Source: SIG701 sp045577175
Lineage (GTDB): Bacteria > Bacillota > Clostridia > Oscillospirales > CAG-272
Direction: 5' to 3'
NCBI GenBank assembly: GCA_045577175.1
Contig: JAZNHT010000017.1
Location: forward strand, 1-64,000
Length of the DNA: 64,000 nucleotides
Part shown: one piece after another, positions 32,298-41,410 of the stretch
Numbering within the stretch: position 1 is the first letter of the stretch
Layout: every line of letters starts with the position of its first letter
Position numbers and translations under genes: made by a program
Notes under the pieces: generated by a model
Databases searched by the model: none
What the model was told of the DNA's origin: nothing
What the model saw: only the letters and a program-made list of their open reading frames with translations

Positions 32298-35200
32298 ATG
32301 AAAAACACAGCAAAACGTTTATTTGGAATAGCATTGGTGTTTATCATGCTGTTCAGCATGTGGCTTGTCCCCACTGCTTTTGCAGAGGACAGCCTCAATG
32401 CGTGGGACGGTACGTCGGATACCTCGTGGTATAACGATACCGATACCGAATTTAGTTTGTCTACGGCAGAACAGCTTGCAGGCTTTGCAGAGCTTGTGAA
32501 TGCCGGTAATACCTTCGGGGGGAAGACAGTTAAGCTGACAGCTGACATCAACCTCGGCGGTAAGACATGGACACCGATTGCATCCTTTGCAGGAAATTTT
32601 GTGGGAAACAACTGTACGATCAGTAATTTCCACATGGATGCAACGGAAAAAAGCAGCGGCTTTTTCGGCACTATTGCCGCAAGCAACGGTCTGGAGGACG
32701 TAAAGGTCAAGGATCTTGTCCTCTCCGACGTGACTGCTGCTGTCGGCGCGTACCGCTTCGGTACACTCGCTAACAGTGTAAAAGGCGTTGTTCATAACGT
32801 TACTGTAAAGAATGTCACCGTTACTACCACCCATACAAGCGCTTGGGTTGGCGGTATGTGTGCCTTTATGGATTGGCCTTGGATGACGAACTGCACGGTT
32901 GAAAATCTGACGGTGAATGCTGCCGCAGGCGCGGATTTGATTGGCGGATTTGCTTGCATTCTTCAGAAAAACAGCAACCATGTGTTTGACAACCTCGATG
33001 TCAACGGATTCAAGGTAACCGTAATCGATACGGATGCATCCGGATGCGGTGTCGGCGGCTTTGTTGCACAGACACAGCGCGGTTGGGAGTACCCCAAGGT
33101 TATAAACAGTGATGTTACCGGTATTGATGTTACAGCAGTCGGTCTTGTGGACGTCGGCGGCTTTATCGCATGGCCCGGTGCTCACACTACCGCTGAAAAC
33201 TGCACTGCGCAGGGTAAGATCGACGTTACCGGCGTGACCTCTGCGGATTGCTTCGCAGGCGGCTTCTTCGGCAACCTCGGTTGGAATGCAGACCTCGGTA
33301 AGATGGGCCACGTTGTCACCGGCTGCTCCGCAGATGTCGATATTATCACGAATGTGGCAGCTGCCGGCGGTTTTGTCGGCTCGGCTACCAACAGCAATAA
33401 TGCAAGTATGTATGCAACTTTCACCGACTGCTCAGCAAGCGGTGATATTACCTCAAACGGTACTGCACCTGTCGGCGGCTTCGCAGGTGATGCGGATCGC
33501 GGTACATATAGTAACTGCTCTGCAACCGGCACCGTTGTCGGTGCGAACGGTGTAAGCGGCGGATTTATCGGTTATGTCAGTGACGTTACTCCGTCATATG
33601 ATTCCCGTTATCCTGCCGGAACGCGCGACTATGCTGTCGAGTGCGTAACGTTTACCGACTGTACGGAAACTTCCGAGCTTCCGTTTTTCGGTGATGTGGA
33701 TACAGCAAAACCGGCGGATGAGGTGGAAATCAGAAATTACGTCGCACAGGTCGGTGAGACTAAGTACGAAACCATCGCAGAGGCTATCGCAAATGCTGCC
33801 GACGGTGACACTGTCGTAATTCTTCCCGGCGAATACGGCGCATTCAACATCAGCAACAAGAACATCACTATCAAGGGTACTGTTGGCGAGAACGGTGAGC
33901 TGCTTACCACCATCAAGGGTGGCAACCCCGCGATCACCGGTCACAATTTCAACGGTACTATTGCGGATTTGAAGATTGTGGATGCATTTAAGGTTATGTA
34001 TGCTGAACCTGCCGGAAACGTAACTGTTGATAATGTTTACGTAACAGGTGCTACATACGGCTTCCACCTTGTAGCTTATTCGACAGACTTGACGTGGACA
34101 ATCCAAAACAGTTACATGGATTTGAGCTGGGCGAACTCCTTTGGCGTATATGATGGCGGCGATGCTGCTATCGTAGTTACGGGTAATACTTTTGAGGCGA
34201 CAAACCCGTATTATGAGGGCGGCTTTGTTTACCATGTAAATACATTCTTGCCGAATGTTACTGTTACAGAAAACATTTTTGGTGAAAATGCAAAGATTTT
34301 GATTCGGGACGCAGTAACAGATACCTCCAATATTAGAATTTTTGCGAACTATCATGCTGACGGCGTTGAGAATGCATTTGATGAAGACTCTTTAGAGGTC
34401 GCTATTGAATCTTACTACAGATCCGTTGATGAAAACGGCAATCTTACAGATCTTGTGACCGTTCCCACCGGCTCCAACTCTCCTGCATATACAAAGGAAG
34501 TTGACGGCTATGTTCGTATTTGGGGTGAGGGCAGCGGTAACGCTTCCGAAAGTTTCGTTCTGAAACTTTACTCCGAAGAAACTCTCATCGCTACCACCAC
34601 GCTCAACAACGTTGGCGGAATCATCGACGGTGACGTTAACGTAACCTGGAACTTCTTCTATCCCAGCTCCAATGACGAATATTGGACTACCACATGGGAA
34701 GAAGGGCATCCGAAAACAACTGCACAGCCCACCAAGGTTGAGCTTTACATCGACGGCACTCTCGTGGCTACCACAGATGCTCAGATGAACGCTCCCGATA
34801 ACCTCAATCCCGTTGTTTGGACCGAGCTCGGCGGTGTGGAAGCCGAAGTCATCGAAATTCGCACTTGGGATGATCTCAAGGCACTTGATGCACGCGTTGA
34901 AGGCGGTGATATGCTTGAGGGCGTGATCGTTAAGCTGATGAACGACATCGACCTGTACGAAATGGGTACAGACGGTGAGGCCGTAAGTTTTAACCCCATC
35001 GGTGCCAATAAGGCTTACTTCAAGGGTACATTTGACGGTCAGGGATACACCATCAGGAATATGTACCAGAGCGGTTGGGCGCTTGGCTATGACTGGTACA
35101 ATTATGGTACCATCGGTCTGTTTGCATACCTTTGGGATGCAACGGTCAAGAATCTGACTATCGAAAATGCAGAATGCCTCGTTGAAGGCGGTAATGTAGC

Positions 35201-38200
35201 CGGTATTGCAGGTTGCGCGTGGGGCGACTGTACCTTCGAAAATATTACAATCAAAAATTCCACATTTGCAACCTACAACAACCGTGCAGCCGGTATCGTT
35301 GGTTACACCGGCGGCGAAGGCACCATGACCTTCAAAAATATTACGGTTGATGAGGATACTGTAATTGCCGCTCTGTGGGGCTCCTACGATTGTACTCTCG
35401 GCGGCGTGGTCGGTTCCACACATAGCAACAATGTAACAAAATACGTCTTTGAAGATGTAACCGTTGCTTGTAAGCTTGATTGCTATAATGACGTAACCGC
35501 ATCTTATAAGTGGTATTCCTACAGAATGTGCGGTATGCTCATCGGCAGCATGAAAGCATTGCAGGAGGGAACAACCGACGTAGATCCCCGCGATACCGTT
35601 ACTCTGAAGAATGTCAATATTACCATCGGCGAATGGGCAAACCAGACATACATCTGGGACGACTCTCTCAGCAAGGGTTGTCAGCGCGTTGAAGCCGGCT
35701 ATAGCTATGGCGGTGTGGATGTAAGCCAGTATCCCGATGCTGAGGTCGAAACCATCGGCTTTAACACCATTATCGGCGGTCCTCAGTCGCAGAGCTCCGG
35801 CTATTACGGCTCTGACATCACCAAACTTGAGGAACTCGAAGGCTTTGAAGAACAGGTAGCTGAATTGGATGTTACTGACATCGCACTTGAGATCAGAAGC
35901 CGTGTCGCACAGGTTGGCGAGACGTACTTCACCAGCCTCCAGACTGCAATTGACAGCGCAAACGGCGAGACCGTAATTCTCATCGCTAACGCGACCGAGA
36001 ACATCACGATTGCAGAAGGTGCAACTGTCGTAATCGACCTCGGCGGAAAGACGCTGAACGGTTATATTGCTCCTTGCTCGCCTGCTTCTCTGACGATTTC
36101 GAACGGTTCTGTCAAGAATACAGATTCTTCTGTCAGTGCGCTTGAGATCAACGCAGGCACGCTGACTCTCACAAATGTCAACATTGATTCCGCACGTCAT
36201 GCAGTCCGCATCGACGGTGCGGTTACCGCAACCATCGACGGCGGTACCTACCGTTCTGCGATCGGTGAAGGTACCGGTACGTACCATGCAGTAAATATCT
36301 CCGGCGATGCTTATGTTACCGTTAAGAACGGTACATTCGTGGGTCCGAAGGGCACTACTGCTGACAGCGGTTCTGCAATTTGCACAAAAGCTGTAGTTAT
36401 CATTGAAAACGGTTCATTCAGCGGCGGTAAGAACAGTACCCTGGTTACAAAAGACAGCGGTTCTGTTGTAATCACCGGCGGCACCTTCGATCAGGATCCC
36501 ACTGCTTACGTGGCTGACGGCTACAAAGCTGTAGAGGCAGACGGTGTTTATACGGTTGTAATGGTTGTCTATGTCGCGGAGATGAACGGAACGAAGTATG
36601 AAACTCTTGCCGAAGCCGTAGCTGCTGCCGGTGAGAATGACACTATCACTCTTATTAAAGACGTAGCTTTGACTGATACGCTGACGATTCCTGCGGACAA
36701 GAAGATCATCCTTGACCTCGCAGGCTATACGGTCAGCCAGACGAAGGAACAGACCGCAGGCTATCAGATGATTCTCATTGACGGTACGCTTACCGTGGAG
36801 GACTCTGTCGGCGGCGGTAAGATCAGCTATACCGACTCCGGCAACGGCGGCGAGTACATTTCCGATACGATTTACAACAGAGGCGTGCTCGTAATCAACG
36901 GCGGTACGATCGAAAACCTCAGCTCTGCTACGGTTGCATCGAACGGTTATCCGCACGCTGTGGATACGTATTCCGGTATCCGTGATACTTCCGTTACGAT
37001 CAACGGCGGCACGGTGTACTGCGCGGAATATTCCGCAATCCGTATGTTCTGCGTGAGCGAAACCTATAAGAACGATCTGACCATCACAGGCGGTACGATC
37101 AAGGGTGCTGTGGATGCACAGAACGGTTCTAAGGATAAGGCTTGTGTCGGTGCGCTGAATATCACCGGCGGTACGTTTGAGACCACTGCCAATGCAAACA
37201 ACATCCGTATTGCAGACTGGCACTACTACGGCAGTACGGCTACCATCAGCGGTATCGAGGTTTCCGTTTCCGGCGGTAACTTCAACGGCGGTATCTACAA
37301 CAATATCGGTACGGTTGAAAAGTTCATCACCGGCGGTACGTTCACGGTTGACCCTTCGGCTTATGTGGTGTTCGGCTATGAAGCAACGGAGAGCGAAGGC
37401 GTTTACGGCGTTGCTGCGTCCGCTATCATCAAAATCAACAATGCCGATGATCTCCTCGCATTTGCGGCTCTTGCCAATGCAGGCAACACCTTCTCCGGCA
37501 AGACTGTCGAGCTTACGGACGACATCGATCTTGGCGGTATGACATGGACTCCCATTGCCAAGTTTGCGGGTAAGTTCTACGGTAATGATTATACCATCAG
37601 CAACTTCGTGATCGATGCAACGGCTGCACACGGCGGTTTCTTCAACGTTCTGGAATGGGCAGTGATTGATGATCTGAATCTGGCTGACGTTACCGCAACT
37701 GTAGGCGCTTACCGTTTCGGTACGCTTGCCCGCAGCATCAATCAGACTTGTATCGGTGATGTTACAGTTAAAGACGTAACTGTTACTACTACCAATTCTG
37801 AGGCTTTTGTGGCAGGCTTGTTCAGCCACGGTACCGTAAACTCCAATATGACGGTAAATAACTGCACGGTTGAGAATTTCACCGTTAATGCACAGAACGG
37901 TGCAATGCTGATCGGCGGTATTACGACCTTTGTTCAGAAAAACGGCACTGAGGCTGAAGACACAAACGTAATGGAGAACCTTCATGTTAAGAACATCAAG
38001 GTTACCGTTAATGATACCGACGGTTATGCAGGCGTAGGCGGACTTATCGGTCAGACGCAGACTGTATGGCAGAATCCTCATTTCAAGAATTGCTCTGTAA
38101 CCGGTCTTGATGTTACCGCAACAGGCACGGTTGACGTGGGCGGATTCATGTGCTATCCCGGCTCGTGGACCTATGCAACCGACTGCACAACCGAAGGTAA

Positions 38201-39251
38201 GATCGACGTTTCCGGCGTAACCTCTGCAAATAATTATGCAGGTGGTTTCTTCGGTGACTACGGTTGGGGTGATAACGTCGGCAAGGGTGACCACAAGATC
38301 ACCAACTGTACGGCAGACGTCGATATTATCACCAAGTATGCGTCGGCAGGCGGCTTTGTCGGCTCCGGCACGAACTCCGAAGGTAGAAACAAAAACATTA
38401 CCTTCACCGATTGTGAAGCGAAGGGCACTGTGACTCTCGCCGAGGGCGGCACTGCCAATATCGGCGGCTTCGCAGGCGAGGCGGATCGCGGTATCTATAT
38501 CGACTGTACCGCGGCACAGGAACCCTTCATCGGCGGTACTCTGAATGATTCGATCGAAATTCATAATTACGTCGCACAGATCGGTGACGTATCATACGAC
38601 TCTCTCGATGAGGCACTTGCGGCCGCATCGAACGGACAGACGGTTAAACTGGTTGCCGATACGGAAACGGCGGCACTTGTGGTCAGCACCGGCATTACGG
38701 TTGATCTTGCAGGATACGATCTGACGGCAGGCTACGTCGTCACGTTCAAGGGTGCTGCCATCATCGACAGCAACAGTCAGATTGCCGATGCCGAGCTCGG
38801 CGCGCTCATCGCACCGCAGGATCTCGTCCGTCTGGACGGTCAGAACGCGAACTACTGTCCCGTATGGAACGGTACGGCGTACAACTTCGGTTATGTATCC
38901 GTAAATGTAAGACAGTACGGTGTCAATGAGTCCGGTGCAGTTTACTATAACTTCCGTTATGACTTTACAGGTCAGAGAAGCGGTCTTGAGTCATTCTTTG
39001 CAAACGATGAGAGCACACTCGTTAAGGTGAAACTCACCTGGACAACGGTAAACGGAAATATCAGCGAGCAGAGCTTTACCATGCCGAGAGAGAAGGCACA
39101 GAGTATGGCAGAAATTCAGGATAAATTTGTTTCCCTTACCGTTACCGGTCTGAGCGGTATTCAGGATCTCAGCATTTGTGTAATTATCGAATCCACTGCT
39201 ACGCAGGTAGCGGTTGAAGGCGGCACTGTGACGCTCAGTGTTGCAGGTTAA
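32298..39251 (+). CDS. Giant secreted beta-helix repeat protein, 2317 aa
   Basis: Probable secreted adhesin-like or wall-associated protein. ATG 32298 follows GAAAGGAAAG and gives a signal peptide (KRLFGIALVFIMLFSMWL, cleavage near PTAFAED). Two homologous blocks of about 360 aa (residues about 54-414 and 1713-2077) both run from an LANAGNTF/GKTV-LT-DI-LGG segment through GAYRFGTLA, GGFVAQTQ/GGLIGQTQ and GGFAG-ADRG. A third, GLUG-like block lies at about 852-1068. Four short modules of the form YVAQVGETKYETIAEAI-GDTVVIL start near 480, 1202, 1425 and 2090 and are followed by beta-helix repeats. The last 120 residues differ. No SLH, LPXTG or C-terminal helix is seen, so retention on the cell is unexplained. 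The 41-aa peptide gene follows after 23 nt. Confidence 0.9.
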   Translation: MKNTAKRLFGIALVFIMLFSMWLVPTAFAEDSLNAWDGTSDTSWYNDTDTEFSLSTAEQLAGFAELVNAGNTFGGKTVKLTADINLGGKTWTPIASFAGNFVGNNCTISNFHMDATEKSSGFFGTIAASNGLEDVKVKDLVLSDVTAAVGAYRFGTLANSVKGVVHNVTVKNVTVTTTHTSAWVGGMCAFMDWPWMTNCTVENLTVNAAAGADLIGGFACILQKNSNHVFDNLDVNGFKVTVIDTDASGCGVGGFVAQTQRGWEYPKVINSDVTGIDVTAVGLVDVGGFIAWPGAHTTAENCTAQGKIDVTGVTSADCFAGGFFGNLGWNADLGKMGHVVTGCSADVDIITNVAAAGGFVGSATNSNNASMYATFTDCSASGDITSNGTAPVGGFAGDADRGTYSNCSATGTVVGANGVSGGFIGYVSDVTPSYDSRYPAGTRDYAVECVTFTDCTETSELPFFGDVDTAKPADEVEIRNYVAQVGETKYETIAEAIANAADGDTVVILPGEYGAFNISNKNITIKGTVGENGELLTTIKGGNPAITGHNFNGTIADLKIVDAFKVMYAEPAGNVTVDNVYVTGATYGFHLVAYSTDLTWTIQNSYMDLSWANSFGVYDGGDAAIVVTGNTFEATNPYYEGGFVYHVNTFLPNVTVTENIFGENAKILIRDAVTDTSNIRIFANYHADGVENAFDEDSLEVAIESYYRSVDENGNLTDLVTVPTGSNSPAYTKEVDGYVRIWGEGSGNASESFVLKLYSEETLIATTTLNNVGGIIDGDVNVTWNFFYPSSNDEYWTTTWEEGHPKTTAQPTKVELYIDGTLVATTDAQMNAPDNLNPVVWTELGGVEAEVIEIRTWDDLKALDARVEGGDMLEGVIVKLMNDIDLYEMGTDGEAVSFNPIGANKAYFKGTFDGQGYTIRNMYQSGWALGYDWYNYGTIGLFAYLWDATVKNLTIENAECLVEGGNVAGIAGCAWGDCTFENITIKNSTFATYNNRAAGIVGYTGGEGTMTFKNITVDEDTVIAALWGSYDCTLGGVVGSTHSNNVTKYVFEDVTVACKLDCYNDVTASYKWYSYRMCGMLIGSMKALQEGTTDVDPRDTVTLKNVNITIGEWANQTYIWDDSLSKGCQRVEAGYSYGGVDVSQYPDAEVETIGFNTIIGGPQSQSSGYYGSDITKLEELEGFEEQVAELDVTDIALEIRSRVAQVGETYFTSLQTAIDSANGETVILIANATENITIAEGATVVIDLGGKTLNGYIAPCSPASLTISNGSVKNTDSSVSALEINAGTLTLTNVNIDSARHAVRIDGAVTATIDGGTYRSAIGEGTGTYHAVNISGDAYVTVKNGTFVGPKGTTADSGSAICTKAVVIIENGSFSGGKNSTLVTKDSGSVVITGGTFDQDPTAYVADGYKAVEADGVYTVVMVVYVAEMNGTKYETLAEAVAAAGENDTITLIKDVALTDTLTIPADKKIILDLAGYTVSQTKEQTAGYQMILIDGTLTVEDSVGGGKISYTDSGNGGEYISDTIYNRGVLVINGGTIENLSSATVASNGYPHAVDTYSGIRDTSVTINGGTVYCAEYSAIRMFCVSETYKNDLTITGGTIKGAVDAQNGSKDKACVGALNITGGTFETTANANNIRIADWHYYGSTATISGIEVSVSGGNFNGGIYNNIGTVEKFITGGTFTVDPSAYVVFGYEATESEGVYGVAASAIIKINNADDLLAFAALANAGNTFSGKTVELTDDIDLGGMTWTPIAKFAGKFYGNDYTISNFVIDATAAHGGFFNVLEWAVIDDLNLADVTATVGAYRFGTLARSINQTCIGDVTVKDVTVTTTNSEAFVAGLFSHGTVNSNMTVNNCTVENFTVNAQNGAMLIGGITTFVQKNGTEAEDTNVMENLHVKNIKVTVNDTDGYAGVGGLIGQTQTVWQNPHFKNCSVTGLDVTATGTVDVGGFMCYPGSWTYATDCTTEGKIDVSGVTSANNYAGGFFGDYGWGDNVGKGDHKITNCTADVDIITKYASAGGFVGSGTNSEGRNKNITFTDCEAKGTVTLAEGGTANIGGFAGEADRGIYIDCTAAQEPFIGGTLNDSIEIHNYVAQIGDVSYDSLDEALAAASNGQTVKLVADTETAALVVSTGITVDLAGYDLTAGYVVTFKGAAIIDSNSQIADAELGALIAPQDLVRLDGQNANYCPVWNGTAYNFGYVSVNVRQYGVNESGAVYYNFRYDFTGQRSGLESFFANDESTLVKVKLTWTTVNGNISEQSFTMPREKAQSMAEIQDKFVSLTVTGLSGIQDLSICVIIESTATQVAVEGGTVTLSVAG

Positions 39252-39274
39252 TTTAAGAACAGGAGAATAGAATC

Positions 39275-39400
39275 ATGAAGAAACTTTATCAGAAACCCGA
39301 AGCAGAGATCATCGGACTGCGTATCCGTGAGCCGATCGCCGATCAGGCAGGTGTCGGAAGCTGGGGCTCCGGCATCGATGAGGATATTGTAGACCCGTGA
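39275..39400 (+). CDS. 41-aa candidate precursor peptide with YxxP leader motif
   Basis: The peptide starts MKKLYQKPEAEIIGLR, continues REPIADQAGVGSWG and ends SGIDEDIVDP. Y5-x-x-P8 near a basic N terminus matches the YxxP leader motif that PqqD-like (RRE) proteins recognise in lasso and related precursors. The C-terminal half is Gly/Ser/Asp-rich with one Trp. Only Ser29 and Ser32 carry side-chain hydroxyls there. AGGAG (39261-39265) stands 9 nt before the ATG. Its stop TGA overlaps the GTG of the kinase-like gene by 4 nt (GTGA). No Cys is present, so thioether or disulfide chemistry is excluded. That it is a RiPP precursor is an inference from the context. Confidence 0.7.
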   Translation: MKKLYQKPEAEIIGLRIREPIADQAGVGSWGSGIDEDIVDP

Positions 39401-40104
39401 TCTGTAAAATCGCAGATCTTACCGTGGATGTTCCGTCGGCGGGGGGGCTTTCCCCCCGCTTTACGGAATATCTGTACGAGTTTCGCGGGCAGACGGACAT
39501 CCGAATCGATGCAGCGCAGTACCGTCACGCAAAATATCCGAACGCATCGGCAGAGCTTATCGCCTACATTGAATCCGGTATGCAGTTTCATCGGGAGATT
39601 CTGCGCTTTGACGGGATGATGCTTCATTCCTCCGCCGTTGCATTGGGCGGGTGGGCGTATCTCTTTTCAGGTCCTTGCGGCGAGGGAAAATCCACGCACG
39701 CAAAGCTATGGAAGGAGGTGTTCGGAAGTGAGGCGGTCATCATAAATGACGACAAGCCTACACTCCGCCGTCTGGATGGGAGATGGTTTGCCTACGGCAC
39801 GCCGTGGTGCGGCAAGGATGGGATTAACGTGAATCGGAAAGTGCCGCTCGGCGGCATCTGCTTTTTGAAGCAGGGTACGGAAACCCGTATCCGCCGTCTT
39901 GAAAATCCCGAATCTACCGCCAACGTGATTCTGCAAACCATGCACAGATTCAAGGATGAAGAGAATCTGACCAGAATGCTGTCTCACGTTGACAAGCTGG
40001 TGCGTGAGATTCCGATGTTTGAATTGGAAAATCAGCCCGTACCCGATGCCGCACGTCTCAGCTTTGAAACGATGCACCGTGCTTTGAAGGAGGCTTCACT
40101 GTGA
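39397..40104 (+). CDS. HPr kinase-like P-loop protein
   Basis: A 235-aa cytoplasmic protein of the HPr-kinase/PEPCK-like fold. Key parts are MMLHSSAVALGG (75-84), Walker A GPCGEGKST (92-100), IINDDKPTLRR (115-125, acidic metal site) and FAYGTPWCGK (131-140). This smaller form lacks the N-terminal HPr-kinase domain. Relatives in lasso-peptide clusters phosphorylate a Ser of the precursor. The GTG start overlaps the peptide stop, and the gene's own stop overlaps the pqqD-like start, so peptide, kinase and pqqD are translationally coupled. The likely substrate is the 41-aa peptide, by inference. HPr itself is less likely. Confidence 0.85.
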   Translation: MICKIADLTVDVPSAGGLSPRFTEYLYEFRGQTDIRIDAAQYRHAKYPNASAELIAYIESGMQFHREILRFDGMMLHSSAVALGGWAYLFSGPCGEGKSTHAKLWKEVFGSEAVIINDDKPTLRRLDGRWFAYGTPWCGKDGINVNRKVPLGGICFLKQGTETRIRRLENPESTANVILQTMHRFKDEENLTRMLSHVDKLVREIPMFELENQPVPDAARLSFETMHRALKEASL

Positions 40105-40364
40105 AAATCAAAAATGGATTTGTGCTCCGCGAGGTTGCCGAGCATTGGTTTGTTCTGCCCGTCGGGCAGGCATCGGTCGATTTCAACGGAATGATTTCTT
40201 TGAATGAGTCCGGTGTGCTCCTCTGGCAGACGCTTGAGGCAGGCGGAGATCGGGAAGCAATGTGCGAGGCTTTGCTTGCAGAATATGAGGTGGAGCGCGC
40301 GCAGGCGCTTTCGGATGTGGATGCGTTCATCAAGGTATTGACGGACGCAGGCTGTATCGAATAA
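40101..40364 (+). CDS. PqqD family peptide-binding (RRE) protein
   Basis: An 87-aa winged-helix protein of the PqqD type, which binds leader peptides for maturation enzymes. It shows the usual strand order (FVLREVAEHWFVLPVGQ, then DFNGMISLNESGVLLWQTLE) and the helical end (EYEVERAQALSDVDAFIKVL). The GTG start at 40101 overlaps the kinase stop (GTGA), and a ribosome site AGGAGG lies inside the end of the kinase gene. It fits as the adapter that brings the YxxP peptide to the kinase-like protein. Confidence 0.9.
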   Translation: MKIKNGFVLREVAEHWFVLPVGQASVDFNGMISLNESGVLLWQTLEAGGDREAMCEALLAEYEVERAQALSDVDAFIKVLTDAGCIE

Positions 40365-40376
40365 CAACAGATTTCA

Positions 40377-40421
40377 AACGCCGTGCGGGACGTGCAGATT
40401 CTGCAATACCAGCGCGGCGTT
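40377..40421 (+). other. Nested hairpin between pqqD and the SLH-like gene
   Basis: Outer arms AACGCCG(T)GC and GCGCGGCGTT; inner palindrome TGCAG-ATT-CTGCA (40393-40405). There is no T-run, so it is more likely an RNA processing or attenuation structure than a terminator. Confidence 0.5.
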
Positions 40422-40447
40422 ATCTGTCCGTTTTATGGAGGTATATT

Positions 40448-41410
40448 GTGAAAAAAAGATTACTTGCTTTTCTCGGGGCATTGCTTCTGCTTTTTTCCGC
40501 CGTCGCGGTACACGCTGCCGGATTTACAGCAAAGCAGCTTCGCATAGCTGACGCACTTCATCATGTCGGTCTGTTTCTCGGAACAGGCTCGGGGTATGAG
40601 TTGAACAGACAGCTAACCCGTACCGAGGGCATGGTGCTTCTTGTCCGCATGCTCGGACAGGAGCAGAATGTGCAAAGAGGCGGATACGAATGTCCGTTTA
40701 CCGATGTCGCTGAGTGGGCGGTGAATTATGTCGGCTACGCATATGAGAACGGTATTACGCGCGGCTATTCGGACACGGAGTTCGGTGCCGAAGATCCGAT
40801 GACGGATTATATGTTTCTGACGCTTACACTCCGTGCACTTGGCTATAACGATAAAGGTGCAAATACGGAATTTGTCTGGGACGATCCGTATGCACTGGCA
40901 CAGAAAATCGGACTGATTTCTTCGGGAAAATCGGATAAGGATTTTATTCGTGCCGATGCTGTGGAGGTTTTTTGGAACGCATTTAAGCAGAACGACTATG
41001 AGTTGGCGCATAAGCTCATCCGATGGGGCGTGTTTACCGAAAAGCAGCTCAGTGAAGCGATTGAAATTTACACCTACGGCAGGATCGTGACGGAAGAAAC
41101 CACACGGGACGCGGATGGGGACACAGATGATGCAACCCCCGAAGTAACCGCACCGAATACTCCGCCTGCACCGTCCATACCTCAGCAAACGGAAACGACA
41201 ACGCTTCCGCCCGTGCCGAGCGGTTCGATCTCTTATGAGGAATATATAGCCATGAGCGGTGAGGAGCAGGAGGCGTACTTTATGCAGTTCTCCGATCCGA
41301 TGGCGTTCTTTGTATGGCTGGAGACCGCTAAAGCAGAGTACGATGCCAAAAACCCGAGCATTGACATTGGTGACGATGGCAATATTGATCTCGGCGGACT
41401 TGGAAGCTGA
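40448..41410 (+). CDS. Secreted SLH-domain-like protein
   Basis: A 320-aa exported protein. The signal peptide is KKRLLAFLGALLLLFSAVAVHA. Residues 25-190 look like two to three degenerate S-layer homology repeats: LNRQLTRTEGMVLLVRMLG, CPFTDVAEWAVNYVGYAYENG with ITRGYSDTEFG, and DPMTDYMFLTLTLRALGY. These attach proteins to secondary wall polymer. Residues 215-260 are a Thr/Pro-rich linker, and the end is acidic. It begins with GTG 40448 after GGAGG. It overlaps the next gene by 35 nt. It may be the wall-attached partner of the giant protein. Confidence 0.82.
   Translation: MKKRLLAFLGALLLLFSAVAVHAAGFTAKQLRIADALHHVGLFLGTGSGYELNRQLTRTEGMVLLVRMLGQEQNVQRGGYECPFTDVAEWAVNYVGYAYENGITRGYSDTEFGAEDPMTDYMFLTLTLRALGYNDKGANTEFVWDDPYALAQKIGLISSGKSDKDFIRADAVEVFWNAFKQNDYELAHKLIRWGVFTEKQLSEAIEIYTYGRIVTEETTRDADGDTDDATPEVTAPNTPPAPSIPQQTETTTLPPVPSGSISYEEYIAMSGEEQEAYFMQFSDPMAFFVWLETAKAEYDAKNPSIDIGDDGNIDLGGLGS

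Noticed and set aside
34392..38564. Two long minus-strand open frames under the giant surface protein
   Set aside because: They are antisense to the repetitive codons of the plus-strand gene and show repeated Cys/Arg-rich nonsense without signals.
39275..40364. A lasso-peptide biosynthetic cluster
   Set aside because: The YxxP leader and PqqD/HPrK homologues fit, but no asparagine-synthetase-like cyclase or lasso leader peptidase is present, and the core lacks a well-placed Gly-to-Asp/Glu ring with a conserved leader Thr. I keep the broader RiPP-like reading.
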